Positions 1 to 10,002 of a DNA stretch of 64,000 bases are shown here, in pieces (the stretch's first letter is position 1; each line of letters opens with the position of its first letter). The DNA lies in NCBI RefSeq assembly GCF_025699295.1, contig NZ_JAILWB010000003.1:186001-250000 (forward strand). The letters are read 5' to 3'. A program made the translations under genes and the position numbers. The DNA is from Hydrogenophaga sp. (GTDB lineage: Bacteria > Pseudomonadota > Gammaproteobacteria > Burkholderiales > Burkholderiaceae_C). Under the pieces are notes generated by a model. That model was not told the DNA's origin. It saw nothing but the letters and a program-made list of their open reading frames with translations, and searched no databases.

Positions 1-346
1 GCGCCTGGAAGTCGCGCAGGCGCGGCAGCAGCCAGCCCACCGCGAAGGTGCCCACCGCCCCGACCGACAACACCTCGCGCTTGTGCGTGCCCTTGAAGCC
101 CTCCAGCGTGGCCGAGACGCGCGCGAACGCGTCCACCAGCGTCGGCAAGAGGGCCATGCCCTCGTCGGTCAGGGCCAGCCCGCGCGGCACCCGCCGGAAC
201 AGCGGTTTGCCCAGGCGCTGCTCCAGGTTCCTGACGTGCTGGCTCACGGCGGTCTGTGTGAGGTGGAGCTCCTGCGCGGCGCGCGTGAAGCTCAGGTGCC
301 GTGCCGACACCTCGAAGGCGCGCAGGGCGTTGAGTGGAAGGTCCAT
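1..346 (-). CDS. ampR: LysR-family regulator, AmpR-like (truncated by window edge)
   Basis: Only the first 115 codons lie in the window; the gene continues past position 1. The product begins MDLPLNALRAFEVSARH and carries a winged helix-turn-helix (roughly residues 5-65, with FTRAAQELHLTQTAVSQHV), followed by the start of the effector-binding domain. This N-terminus closely resembles AmpR-type regulators, which control chromosomal beta-lactamases in response to cell-wall fragments. It is divergent from a class A beta-lactamase gene, separated by 96 bp, the classical ampR-bla arrangement, so it very probably regulates that gene and itself. The start is set by the only ATG before the helix-turn-helix. 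The AmpR subtype is inferred from context and N-terminal similarity; LysR family membership is clear. Confidence 0.85.
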   Translation of the reverse strand, partial: MDLPLNALRAFEVSARHLSFTRAAQELHLTQTAVSQHVRNLEQRLGKPLFRRVPRGLALTDEGMALLPTLVDAFARVSATLEGFKGTHKREVLSVGAVGTFAVGWLLPRLRDFQA

Positions 347-389
347 GGAGCCCCAAGTTTTTCCGTGGTGAAGGCGCGATTATTCCCGT

Positions 390-418
390 TTGAAAGAACC
401 GGCGGGCCTGCCTACGAT
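390..418 (+). promoter_or_regulatory. Sigma-70-type promoter of the beta-lactamase gene
   Basis: TTGAAA at 390-395 and TACGAT at 413-418 are separated by exactly 17 bp, a good -35/-10 match in a GC-rich intergenic region. The predicted transcript starts near 425 and includes a strong ribosome-binding site (AAGGAGAA, 431-438) ahead of the ATG at 443. The divergent AmpR-like regulator would be expected to bind upstream of or over the -35 box. Confidence 0.6.
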
Positions 419-442
419 ACGCGCCTGCTTCAAGGAGAACCC

Positions 443-1321
443 ATGATCGATCGACGGACTTTTTTTTTCACCCCGGGCGCGGGACTGGCCTGCAGCCTGG
501 CGGGATTGCCCATCAGAAATGCTTGGGCAGGTACGGCCGCGCTGCAGGACGCGCTGCGCGACATTGAAGCCGGGGCGAAGGGCCGCCTGGGCGTGCACAT
601 CATCGACACGGCCACCGGGCGCGAACACGGCTGGCGCGCGGACGAGCGCTTCCTCATGCTGAGCTCGTTCAAGCTGCTGGCCAGCGCGCTGGTGCTGGCC
701 CGCGCGGACCGGGGCGAGGAGTCGCTGGAGCGGCGCATCCGCTACCGTCAGCAAGATCTGGTGCCGTGGTCACCCGTGACCGAGAAGCACGTGGGTGGCG
801 AGGGCCTGAGCCTGGCGCAGTTGTGCGAGGCCACCATCACCACCAGCGACAACACGGCTGCCAACCTCATTCTCGCGAGCTACGGTGGACCGGCGGCTCT
901 TACCGCCTTTGCGCGCCGCCTCGGTGACATGCTGACACGGCACGACCGCACCGAGCCCGGGCTGAACCGCCGTGCCAGCAGCGGCGAGCCGCTGGACACC
1001 ACCACGCCGCGTGCGATGGCCCACACCGTGCGCAAGTTGCTGCTGGGCAATGCGCTGGCACCGGCCTCACGCGAGCAACTGCTGCAATGGCTGCTGGCCA
1101 ACACCACCGGCGGCAAGCGCTTGCGGGCCGGCGTCCCGGGCGGCTGGCGCATGGGCGAGAAGACCGGTACGGCCGGTGACGATGCCAACGACATCGGCAT
1201 CGCATTCCCGCCGCAGCGCGCGCCGCTGATCGTGACGGCCTACCTGGCCGAGAGCGCCACCGATGGTGCGACGCGCGACGCGGCGCTGGCCAGCGTCGGG
1301 CGCCTGCTGGCGCGGGTCTGA
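443..1321 (+). CDS. bla: Class A beta-lactamase with Tat-like signal
   Basis: A 292-residue serine beta-lactamase that hydrolyses beta-lactam antibiotics in the periplasm. All class A landmarks are present: S74-S-F-K77 (nucleophile and lysine), S135-D-N137, E171-P-G-L-N175 (general base on the omega loop) and K240-T-G242. Length is typical of the family. The N-terminus reads DRRTFFF followed by a hydrophobic stretch to about residue 28, which resembles a twin-arginine export signal. The ATG at 443 is preferred because of the AAGGAGAA site just upstream. Codons 6-9 contain a run of nine T (460-468), unusual in this GC-rich DNA. The AmpR-like regulator is divergent. The specific bla variant and substrate range cannot be told from sequence. 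Confidence 0.95.
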   Translation: MIDRRTFFFTPGAGLACSLAGLPIRNAWAGTAALQDALRDIEAGAKGRLGVHIIDTATGREHGWRADERFLMLSSFKLLASALVLARADRGEESLERRIRYRQQDLVPWSPVTEKHVGGEGLSLAQLCEATITTSDNTAANLILASYGGPAALTAFARRLGDMLTRHDRTEPGLNRRASSGEPLDTTTPRAMAHTVRKLLLGNALAPASREQLLQWLLANTTGGKRLRAGVPGGWRMGEKTGTAGDDANDIGIAFPPQRAPLIVTAYLAESATDGATRDAALASVGRLLARV

Positions 1322-1328
1322 ATGCCGT

Positions 1329-2198
1329 TCAACCCGGCAGCGGAATCCACTCCTGGTTGTCCTCCGGCGGCAGCGGGATGCGTCCTGCCTGCCAGTCGGC
1401 CTTGGCCTGCTCGATGCGCTCCTTGCGCGAGGAGACGAAGTTCCAGAAGATGTGGCGCTCGCCCAGCGGCTCGCCGCCGAAGACCATCAGGGTGCTCTTC
1501 TGGCGCGCGGAGATGACCGCGTCCGCATCGTCGCCGAACACCAGCAACTGCCCGGGCACATAGGTATCGCCCGCGTATTCGACTTCGCCGCGCGCCACGT
1601 AGGCCGCCTGTTCGCTGTAGCCGCCGGGCAGCGCCAGGCGCGCACCCGCCTGCCATTCGGTGTGCAGGTAGAACAGCGGCGAGTGGGTGCGCACCGGGCT
1701 TTTCATGCCGTAGGCCTCGCCCGCGATCAGGCGCATCCACACACCGCCTTCGTCGCGCACCGGCAGGTCGGCCGCAGGGTAGTGGGTGAAGGCGGGTTCG
1801 GTTTCTTCATCGGCCTCGGGCAGGGCCACCCACAGCTGCATCAGCTCCAGGCCACCGCCGGCGAAGGAGTCCGGGTGGCTGAAGCGCTCGGAGTGCGAGA
1901 TGCCACGCCCTGCGGTCATCCAGTTCACGTCGCCGGGGTTGATGAGCTGGTGCACGCCCAGGCTGTCCTGGTGCGACACCTGGCCACTGAGCAGGTAACT
2001 TACGGTGGACAGGCCGATGTGCGGGTGCGGACGCACGTCGGCGGCGCGCGTGTCCTCGGGCGCCAGCGTCACCGGGCCGGCGTGGTCCACGAAGATCCAC
2101 GGGCCGACCATGCGGCGCTTCGCGTAGGGCAGCACGCGCCGCACCTTCAGGCCATGGCCCAGGTCGGCCTCGCGGGCGGTGATCACCATTTCAAGCAT
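1329..2198 (-). CDS. Pirin family protein (second of two in tandem)
   Basis: A 289-residue bicupin of the pirin family. The N-terminal cupin contains the metal-binding region (RPHPHIGLSTVSYLLSG) and a downstream HSE segment (GRGISHSERF); the C-terminal cupin is more divergent, as usual. Bacterial pirins bind iron and several act as quercetinases or redox regulators; the substrate here is unknown. The start at MLEMVITAREADLG is chosen because an AAGGAGAACACG Shine-Dalgarno region precedes it; a longer reading frame adds 11 residues without such a site. It lies 13 bp downstream of another pirin gene on the same strand and is probably co-transcribed with it. Confidence 0.9.
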   Translation of the reverse strand: MLEMVITAREADLGHGLKVRRVLPYAKRRMVGPWIFVDHAGPVTLAPEDTRAADVRPHPHIGLSTVSYLLSGQVSHQDSLGVHQLINPGDVNWMTAGRGISHSERFSHPDSFAGGGLELMQLWVALPEADEETEPAFTHYPAADLPVRDEGGVWMRLIAGEAYGMKSPVRTHSPLFYLHTEWQAGARLALPGGYSEQAAYVARGEVEYAGDTYVPGQLLVFGDDADAVISARQKSTLMVFGGEPLGERHIFWNFVSSRKERIEQAKADWQAGRIPLPPEDNQEWIPLPG

Positions 2199-2211
2199 CG
2201 TGTTCTCCTTG

Positions 2212-3087
2212 TCAGGCGGTCGCTGCTGCAATCCTGCCCATCTTGCCGCTCTGGAAGTCGGCGAAGGCCTGGTGGATCTCGGCCTCGGTGTTCATCACGA
2301 ACGGACCATAGCCCACCACCGGTTCGTCGATCGGCTCACCGGTCAGCCACAGCACGGTGGCGTCCTCCAGCACCTCGAAGCGCACGTCCTGCCCGTCGCG
2401 GGTGAACACCGGCATCTGCGCTGCGCCCACCTCCTGGCCGTCTTCCAGGCGCAGGCGGCCGCGCAGCACCAGTGGCGCCGTGGTGTGGCCGTCCGCGGCC
2501 GGCAGCGTCACGGTGTGGCCGGCCTTCAGGCGCAGGTCCCAGACCTGCATGGGTGTGAAGGTGTGGGCCGGACCCTGGGTGCCCTGCAGCTCGCCCGCGA
2601 TGATGCGGGCCGTACCGGCGCCGTCCGGCAGCGCCACTTCAGGGATCTGATCGCGCGTGATGCCCTGGTAGCCCGGCGCGGCCATCTTGTCGCGCGCCGG
2701 CAGGTTCACCCACAACTGCACCATCTCGAACGGGCCACCTTCTTTCGCATAGCGCTCGCCGTGGTACTCCTCGTGCACGATACCGGCCGCGGCGGTCATC
2801 CATTGCACCTCGCCGGGGCCGATGGTGCCGCCGCCGCCGCTGGAGTCGCGGTGCGAGACCTCGCCGTCGTAGACGATGGTCACGGTCTCGAAGCCGCGGT
2901 GCGGGTGCTGGCCGACGCCGCGCTGCTTCGTGGTGGGCTCGAAGCGCGTGGGGCCGCCGTAGTCGAGCATCAGGAACGGCGAGAAGCGCTCGGGCCGGTC
3001 GTTGTACGAAAACATGTTGCGCACCGGGAAGCCGTCACCGACCCAGTGGCCGCCGGCATTGCGCTGGATGAAAGACACGGTTTTCAT
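2212..3087 (-). CDS. Pirin family protein (first of two in tandem)
   Basis: A 291-residue pirin starting MKTVSFIQRNAGG, with the conserved metal site region (GQHPHRGFETVTIVYDG) and an HEE segment (GIVHEEYHG) in the N-terminal cupin. Only modestly similar to its downstream neighbour, so the pair is not a recent duplication. The start is supported by AAGGAGTACG just upstream; the longer open frame to about 3339 runs into the divergent LysR gene and is not credible. An 85-bp gap separates it from that regulator, an arrangement frequent for pirin genes. Likely role: iron-dependent dioxygenase or redox-responsive protein in the cytoplasm; function not demonstrable from sequence. Confidence 0.9.
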   Translation of the reverse strand: MKTVSFIQRNAGGHWVGDGFPVRNMFSYNDRPERFSPFLMLDYGGPTRFEPTTKQRGVGQHPHRGFETVTIVYDGEVSHRDSSGGGGTIGPGEVQWMTAAAGIVHEEYHGERYAKEGGPFEMVQLWVNLPARDKMAAPGYQGITRDQIPEVALPDGAGTARIIAGELQGTQGPAHTFTPMQVWDLRLKAGHTVTLPAADGHTTAPLVLRGRLRLEDGQEVGAAQMPVFTRDGQDVRFEVLEDATVLWLTGEPIDEPVVGYGPFVMNTEAEIHQAFADFQSGKMGRIAAATA

Positions 3088-3172
3088 GGGGCGTACTCCT
3101 TGTTGGGGTCCACTGTACCGGTCCGCCGTGCGTGTGATAAGTCGGTAAGATCGCAAATCATTTTTCAAACAG

Positions 3173-4078
3173 ATGAACAATAAGTCCCCGGATCTGAACG
3201 ACACCCTGGTGTTCGTGCGCGTGGCCCAGGCCGGTGGCTTCAGTGCGGCTGCGCGCCTGACGGGCACACCGGTCTCCACCCTGAGCGTGCGCGTGGCGCG
3301 GCTGGAGCAGCGCCTGGGTGTCACGCTGCTGCAGCGCACGACGCGCCGCCTGCGCCTGACCGAGGCGGGGCAGACCTACCTGCGCCAGGCCGCGCGCGGG
3401 CTGGAAGACATCCTGCAGGCCGAGGCGCAGATCGACGCCGGGCGGCACGAGGCACAGGGCTTGCTGCGCGTGACGCTGCCGATCGACATGGGCGACGACC
3501 AGTTGCTCGCCATCCTCAGTGCCTACCGCGCGCGCCATCCCGGGGTGTCGATCGAACTGGTGTTCTCGGACGCGCGCCTGGACCTGGTGGAGCATGGCCT
3601 GGATCTGGCGTTGCGCGCGGGCGAGCTGGCGGACTCCAGCCTGATCGCGCGCCAGATCGGCCAGGCACGCTGGGCGCCGTTCGCCCACCCCGACTACCTC
3701 AAACGTGCCCCCGCACTGCGCCAGCCGAAAGACCTCGTGCAGCACGACGCCCTGTGCTTCAGTCCGCTCGGGCGCGACAGCTGGACGCTCACGCGCGGCA
3801 AGGCGCGGGTGAGCGTGCCCTTGCGCAGCGCTTTTGCCGCCAACGACATGCGCCTCATCCGCCAGCTCGCGCTCGATGCCCTGGGTGTGGCCCTGCTGCC
3901 CGACTACGTCTGCCGCCGCGAGGTGAACCACGGGCAGCTCGTTGCCCTGCTGCCGGGCTGGTACGCGCGCACCGATCCCATTCACCTCGTGTACCCGGCG
4001 CAGCGCTTCGTACCGCCCAAGCTGCGCCACTTCATCGATGAGGCGGGGCCGGCCCTTTCGGCGCTGTTCGACCGCTGA
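3173..4078 (+). CDS. LysR-family transcriptional regulator, divergent from pirins
   Basis: A 301-residue LysR regulator: helix-turn-helix at about residues 8-68 (VRVAQAGGFSAAARLTGTP), then a type 2 periplasmic-binding-like effector domain to the C-terminus. Sequence features (PVSTLSVRVARLEQRLGVTLLQRTTR) place it in the CrgA/AaeR-like branch common in Burkholderiales. It is transcribed away from the pirin pair from a short shared intergenic region that contains AT-rich DNA, so it probably controls the pirins and its own expression. The effector is unknown. Start ATG at 3173 gives the normal family length. Confidence 0.9.
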   Translation: MNNKSPDLNDTLVFVRVAQAGGFSAAARLTGTPVSTLSVRVARLEQRLGVTLLQRTTRRLRLTEAGQTYLRQAARGLEDILQAEAQIDAGRHEAQGLLRVTLPIDMGDDQLLAILSAYRARHPGVSIELVFSDARLDLVEHGLDLALRAGELADSSLIARQIGQARWAPFAHPDYLKRAPALRQPKDLVQHDALCFSPLGRDSWTLTRGKARVSVPLRSAFAANDMRLIRQLALDALGVALLPDYVCRREVNHGQLVALLPGWYARTDPIHLVYPAQRFVPPKLRHFIDEAGPALSALFDR

Positions 4079-4107
4079 ACGCGGTGCGGCGCTAAGCTTC
4101 TCCCTCC

Positions 4108-5154
4108 ATGCGCATCGAACACCTCCACCAGCGCCTGCGCGCGCTCGGCGCCAACCCCCGCCACGCGCAGCGCGTGCTGCGCCTGTGGGCGCAGGCCCTG
4201 CCACAGCTCGGCGGGCGCCGCGAGCCTGCCAGTTTCCTGCCCGCCACGCTGGTGGCGGCGCTGCCCGCGCTGGCCGACGAACTCGCCGGTCTGGCGCGCC
4301 TGGTGTCCGAACACCCGGGGCAAGACGGTTCGGAGCGCCTGCTGGTGGCGCTGGCGGATGGCCAGATGGTGGAGAGCGTGCTGCTGCCACGCGGTGGCCT
4401 GTGCGTGTCCACCCAGGTCGGTTGCGCGGTGGGCTGCGTGTTCTGCATGACGGGGCAGGGTGGCCTGGTGCGCCAGGTGGGCAGCGCCGAGATCGTGGCC
4501 CAGGTGGCGCTGGCGCGCTCGACGCGGCCGGTGAAGCGGGTGGTGTTCATGGGCATGGGCGAGCCCGCGCACAACCTGGACAACGTGCTCGAAGCGATCG
4601 ACCTGCTCGGCACCATCGGCAACATCGGCCACAAGGACCTGGTGTTCTCCACCGTGGGCGATCCGCGCGTGTTCGAAGCCCTGCCGCAGGGCCGGGTCAA
4701 ACCCGCGCTCGCGCTCTCGCTGCACACCACCAAGGCCGCGTTGCGCGAACAACTGCTGCCGCGCGCGCCGCGCATGACGCCCGACGAACTGGTGGAGGCC
4801 GGCGAGCGCTATGCGCGCGCCACCGGCTACCCGATCCAGTACCAGTGGACGCTGCTCGAAGGCATCAACGACGGCGACGACGAGATCGAGGGCATCGTGC
4901 GCCTGCTGCACGGCAGGTACGCCATCCTCAACCTGATTCCCTACAACACCGTGGACGCGCTGCCGTACCGGCGACCCGCCGCTGAACAGGCGGCGGCCAT
5001 CGCGCGCCGCCTGCACCGGCGCGGCATCCTCACCAAGCTGCGGCAGTCGGCGGGGCAGGACGTGGATGGCGGTTGCGGCCAGTTGCGCGCGCGGGCCACG
5101 CCACCGGCCCTGCGGCGGGTGGTGCCGCTGCGCGCGCTGGCGGGCGGGGCCTGA
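4108..5154 (+). CDS. RlmN/Cfr-family radical SAM RNA methyltransferase paralogue
   Basis: A 348-residue radical SAM protein. The cluster motif C106-x3-C110-x2-C113 is preceded by C99, with the same spacing as in RlmN, and a GMGEP motif follows. A C-terminal cysteine in the segment GQDVDGGCGQL matches the methyl-carrying cysteine of RlmN. All catalytic residues needed to methylate C2 or C8 of an adenosine in rRNA/tRNA are therefore present. The N-terminal domain is short and differs from housekeeping RlmN, and the gene does not sit in the usual rlmN neighbourhood (ndk, pilW, ispG), so I read it as a second, family-related enzyme whose target is unknown. It begins 29 bp after the LysR gene, and could be co-transcribed with it. 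Confidence 0.85.
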   Translation: MRIEHLHQRLRALGANPRHAQRVLRLWAQALPQLGGRREPASFLPATLVAALPALADELAGLARLVSEHPGQDGSERLLVALADGQMVESVLLPRGGLCVSTQVGCAVGCVFCMTGQGGLVRQVGSAEIVAQVALARSTRPVKRVVFMGMGEPAHNLDNVLEAIDLLGTIGNIGHKDLVFSTVGDPRVFEALPQGRVKPALALSLHTTKAALREQLLPRAPRMTPDELVEAGERYARATGYPIQYQWTLLEGINDGDDEIEGIVRLLHGRYAILNLIPYNTVDALPYRRPAAEQAAAIARRLHRRGILTKLRQSAGQDVDGGCGQLRARATPPALRRVVPLRALAGGA

Positions 5155-5158
5155 GCCG

Positions 5159-5944
5159 TCAGGGCTGCGGCGGGGCGTCCAGGAAGTTCACCTGGGCGTA
5201 GCGCGACCCTTTGCCCGACGCAATGCGGTGCAGGCAGGCCTGCCAGGCCACGTCGGTGGTGCAGCCCGCACGCACCAGACCCGGAATGGGGTGGGCCTCG
5301 TCGTCGAACACCATCAACTCGGACAGCTGCCCGAGATGCTGCAGTAACGGACTGCGGGCCCGGCCTTCCACCAGCAGGCGCCGGTGGGCCAGAGCGAGCA
5401 GACCGTCCCCCGTGGCCTTGAGGCCGATGTCGTTGTGACCACAGACGCTGCCGCACACGAAGGCGATCACCCGGTCGCGCCAGGCCGGCGGGAGGTAGAA
5501 GTCGGAAAACCGCACCAGGTCGGCGGCGCCGAAATCGCGCGCGCCCAGGCCTCCCGGTATCGGGTGGCCGCAGAAGGCATCGAGCAGCCGTTCGTAGGCG
5601 ATCAGCCCGGGGGCCACGACCAGGAAATGGCGGGCAAACCGCAGATCGTCGCACCCGCTCGCCTGCGCGTGCATCCGGTTGACCAACTGCCAGATCAGCA
5701 GGGCCAGCAGGACCGGGGTCCTGCCGCTGCCAGTGGCCAGTTCCAGGCAGTGGCGGCGGTGTGGCGCGCCCCCCGTCTCGTGCGCCGCGATCGTGGCCAG
5801 GATGGCCTGCCGCTGCACTCCGTCGAGATTCACCTGTGCCCGGGCATGGGCCCGGTGCGGGCCAAACCACCAGGCGAGCAGCGCCGACGTGGTGGGTGTG
5901 ACACCCTCCAGCGTCGGGACATCGGTTGCGTGCAGAGGCTCCAT
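5159..5944 (-). pseudogene. Degenerate DEAD/DEAH ATPase fragment (type III restriction-like)
   Basis: A 261-residue frame resembling only the first RecA-like lobe of type III restriction/SF2 helicase proteins. Visible relics are a Q-tip/Walker A region (QRQAILATIAAHE, then LELATGSGRTPVLLAL, where the usual GKT lysine is arginine), a DEAH-like box (MVFDDEAHPIP), and a terminal YAQVNFLDAPPQP where the family has a QxDFSATP motif III. The protein stops there, lacking the second lobe and any nuclease domain. With the Walker lysine lost it should not hydrolyse ATP normally. The frame is open and free of stops, so it is either a decaying remnant or a domesticated ATP-independent fragment. No methyltransferase lies nearby. 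It is divergent from an XRE regulator. Confidence 0.55.
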
Positions 5945-6019
5945 GGGTGATCTGGCGGCAACAGGTTGGGAAATTCAATCAATAAGTGAATGAAATATAC
6001 AACAAAACGTTTAACGCCG

Positions 6020-6448
6020 ATGCACCCGAAAACTAGCGTTCCGGGCATGGAACACAAGCTCGAATTTGCCCAGCGCCTGCGCGAGGCCATGGTCGCAGAA
6101 GGGTTGGCGCCTCGGCCCGGTGTGCTGCTGAACCTGTTCAACGCGAATTACTGGGGTCGCTCGGTGTCCTTCCAGGCGGTCTCGCGCTGGTTGCGCGGCG
6201 AGGCCATCCCCGCGCAGGACAAACTGCTGGTGCTGGCCGAGATATTGAAAGTCGAGCCCGAGGTGCTGCGCTTTGGCCAGGCAGTGCGCCACCGCGTTCA
6301 GGAGCATCGCAAGCGCTGGGACACCGACCTGGGTTACCAGGAGCGCGAGGTGTTCGACGCCTTTCTGAACCTGCCGGCCCCGCAGCGCAAGCTGGTGCGC
6401 GAAGTGATTCTGGCGTTTGCGCAGGTGCATGCGGCGCGCAAGGATTGA
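6020..6448 (+). CDS. XRE/Cro-type helix-turn-helix regulator
   Basis: A small DNA-binding protein of about 142 residues. The segment from about residue 35 (SFQAVSRWLRGEAIPAQDKLLVLAEIL) is a clear lambda-repressor-like helix-turn-helix; the C-terminal helical part probably mediates dimerisation. Three in-frame ATGs (5990, 6020, 6047) are possible and none has a strong Shine-Dalgarno site. I use 6020 because an 8-bp palindrome AAACGTTT at 6005-6012, a plausible self-operator, would lie inside the gene if 5990 were used; 6047 (MEHKLEFAQRL) is equally credible. The upstream gap shared with the divergent helicase fragment is strikingly AT-rich for this genome. Confidence 0.8.
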   Translation: MHPKTSVPGMEHKLEFAQRLREAMVAEGLAPRPGVLLNLFNANYWGRSVSFQAVSRWLRGEAIPAQDKLLVLAEILKVEPEVLRFGQAVRHRVQEHRKRWDTDLGYQEREVFDAFLNLPAPQRKLVREVILAFAQVHAARKD

Positions 6449-6480
6449 GGCCACCGCCCAGCGCGCTAAAATCCCCGCTT

Positions 6481-6573
6481 CTCAAGGAGCGTTGCAGCGC
6501 CGGGGGCTCATCACAGCCCGCACCGTGCGTCAGGCTTGAGTGGGCGCGAACAGGCCCAAACGGCGCTCACCAC
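6481..6573 (+). ncRNA. SAH riboswitch in the metH leader
   Basis: The region between the XRE gene and metH fits the S-adenosylhomocysteine riboswitch class. CTCAAG (6481-6486) pairs perfectly with CTTGAG (6535-6540), enclosing a GC-rich hairpin. GAGCG (6487-6491) can pair with CGCTC (6564-6568), giving the expected pseudoknot. Characteristic stretches GGAGCGTTGCA, CAGGCTTGAG and ACGGCGCTCACC occur in the right order. This class is known upstream of ahcY, metH and metE/F genes in proteobacteria and turns expression on when SAH accumulates. The element ends about 35 nt before the metH start, so control could act on translation. Assignment is from remembered consensus and visible pairing, not a covariance search. 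Confidence 0.85.
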
Positions 6574-6607
6574 AGTCTGTTGTCCGCAACCTGCCTTGGT
6601 GAGTCTC

Positions 6608-9349
<2,742 letters not shown>

Positions 9350-9440
9350 ATCTTTTTCAACGCCGCGCGGAACCGATGGCGGGCCTGCGGCTCAGCCTTC
9401 GGGAACGCCTTTTCTCCACCTTTCAACATCCGTCGTACAC

Positions 9441-9842
9441 ATGAACGCACTCAACAACCTCTTCAACCAACCCCGCCTGGGCGTGATCCTGCTGCGCTGG
9501 ACCCTGGCCATCCTGATGATCTTTCACGGCTGGGCCAAGGTCACGGGCGGTGTGAGCGGCATCGAGGGCATGCTGGTGGGCAAGGGCTTGCCCGGCGTGC
9601 TGGCGTATGGCGTGTACCTGGGTGAGCTCATCGCGCCGCTGTTCCTGCTCGCGGGCGTGTGGATCGTGCCCGCCGCGCTGCTGATCGCGGTCAACATGGC
9701 GTTCGCCGTGGGTCTGGCGCACATGGGCCAGTTCATGGACTTCACGAACAGCGGCGGCTGGCGCCTGGAGCTGCAGGCGTTCTTCTTCATGACCGCGCTG
9801 GTGGTGGCCTTCACCAACCGCCTGGGGCCGAACAAGGGTTGA
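9441..9842 (+). CDS. DoxX family membrane protein
   Basis: A 133-residue inner-membrane protein with four predicted hydrophobic segments (about residues 13-32, 50-70, 75-95 and 107-125). The start of helix 1 (LLRWTLAILMIFHGWAKV) and the GVYLGELIAPLFLLAG segment are typical of the DoxX/DoxD-like family. Members are linked to thiosulfate oxidation in archaea and to redox homeostasis in some bacteria; the function here is unassigned. Starts 91 bp after metH, with no terminator visible between them. Convergent with the aldehyde dehydrogenase gene across a GC-rich repeat. Confidence 0.88.
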   Translation: MNALNNLFNQPRLGVILLRWTLAILMIFHGWAKVTGGVSGIEGMLVGKGLPGVLAYGVYLGELIAPLFLLAGVWIVPAALLIAVNMAFAVGLAHMGQFMDFTNSGGWRLELQAFFFMTALVVAFTNRLGPNKG

Positions 9843-9904
9843 GCTGTATCAGCCGGCGCCGGGGCACAACCCGCTCCGCCTGAAGCAACGCCATCCAGAG
9901 GCAC

Positions 9905-9997
9905 CGAGGGTCCGGCTCCGCCGGCCCCAGGTGCCGTCCCCCTCCCAGCCGAAGGCGCCAGAGAGGGGGAAGCCGCGCAGCGGCGCAGAGGGTGCTT
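9905..9997. repeat. Intergenic GC-hairpin repeat, copy A
   Basis: Lies between the convergent doxX-like and aldehyde dehydrogenase genes. Contains an inverted repeat CCCCCTC (9938-9944) / GAGGGGG (9963-9969) next to a CGCGCAGCG segment. Related copies occur near 19041, 28134, 40161 and 47060. It could act as a bidirectional transcription terminator. Confidence 0.65.
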
Positions 9998-10002
9998 CCC
10001 TC

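Noticed and set aside
460..468. The T9 run as a terminator
   Set aside because: No GC-rich stem precedes it and it lies inside the bla reading frame.
5159..5944. A complete type III restriction-modification system
   Set aside because: Only one degenerate ATPase lobe is present, with no methyltransferase and no nuclease domain.
6536..6607. Extension of metH to a TTG at 6536
   Set aside because: The extra 24 codons lie within the riboswitch pairing region and do not resemble MetH.
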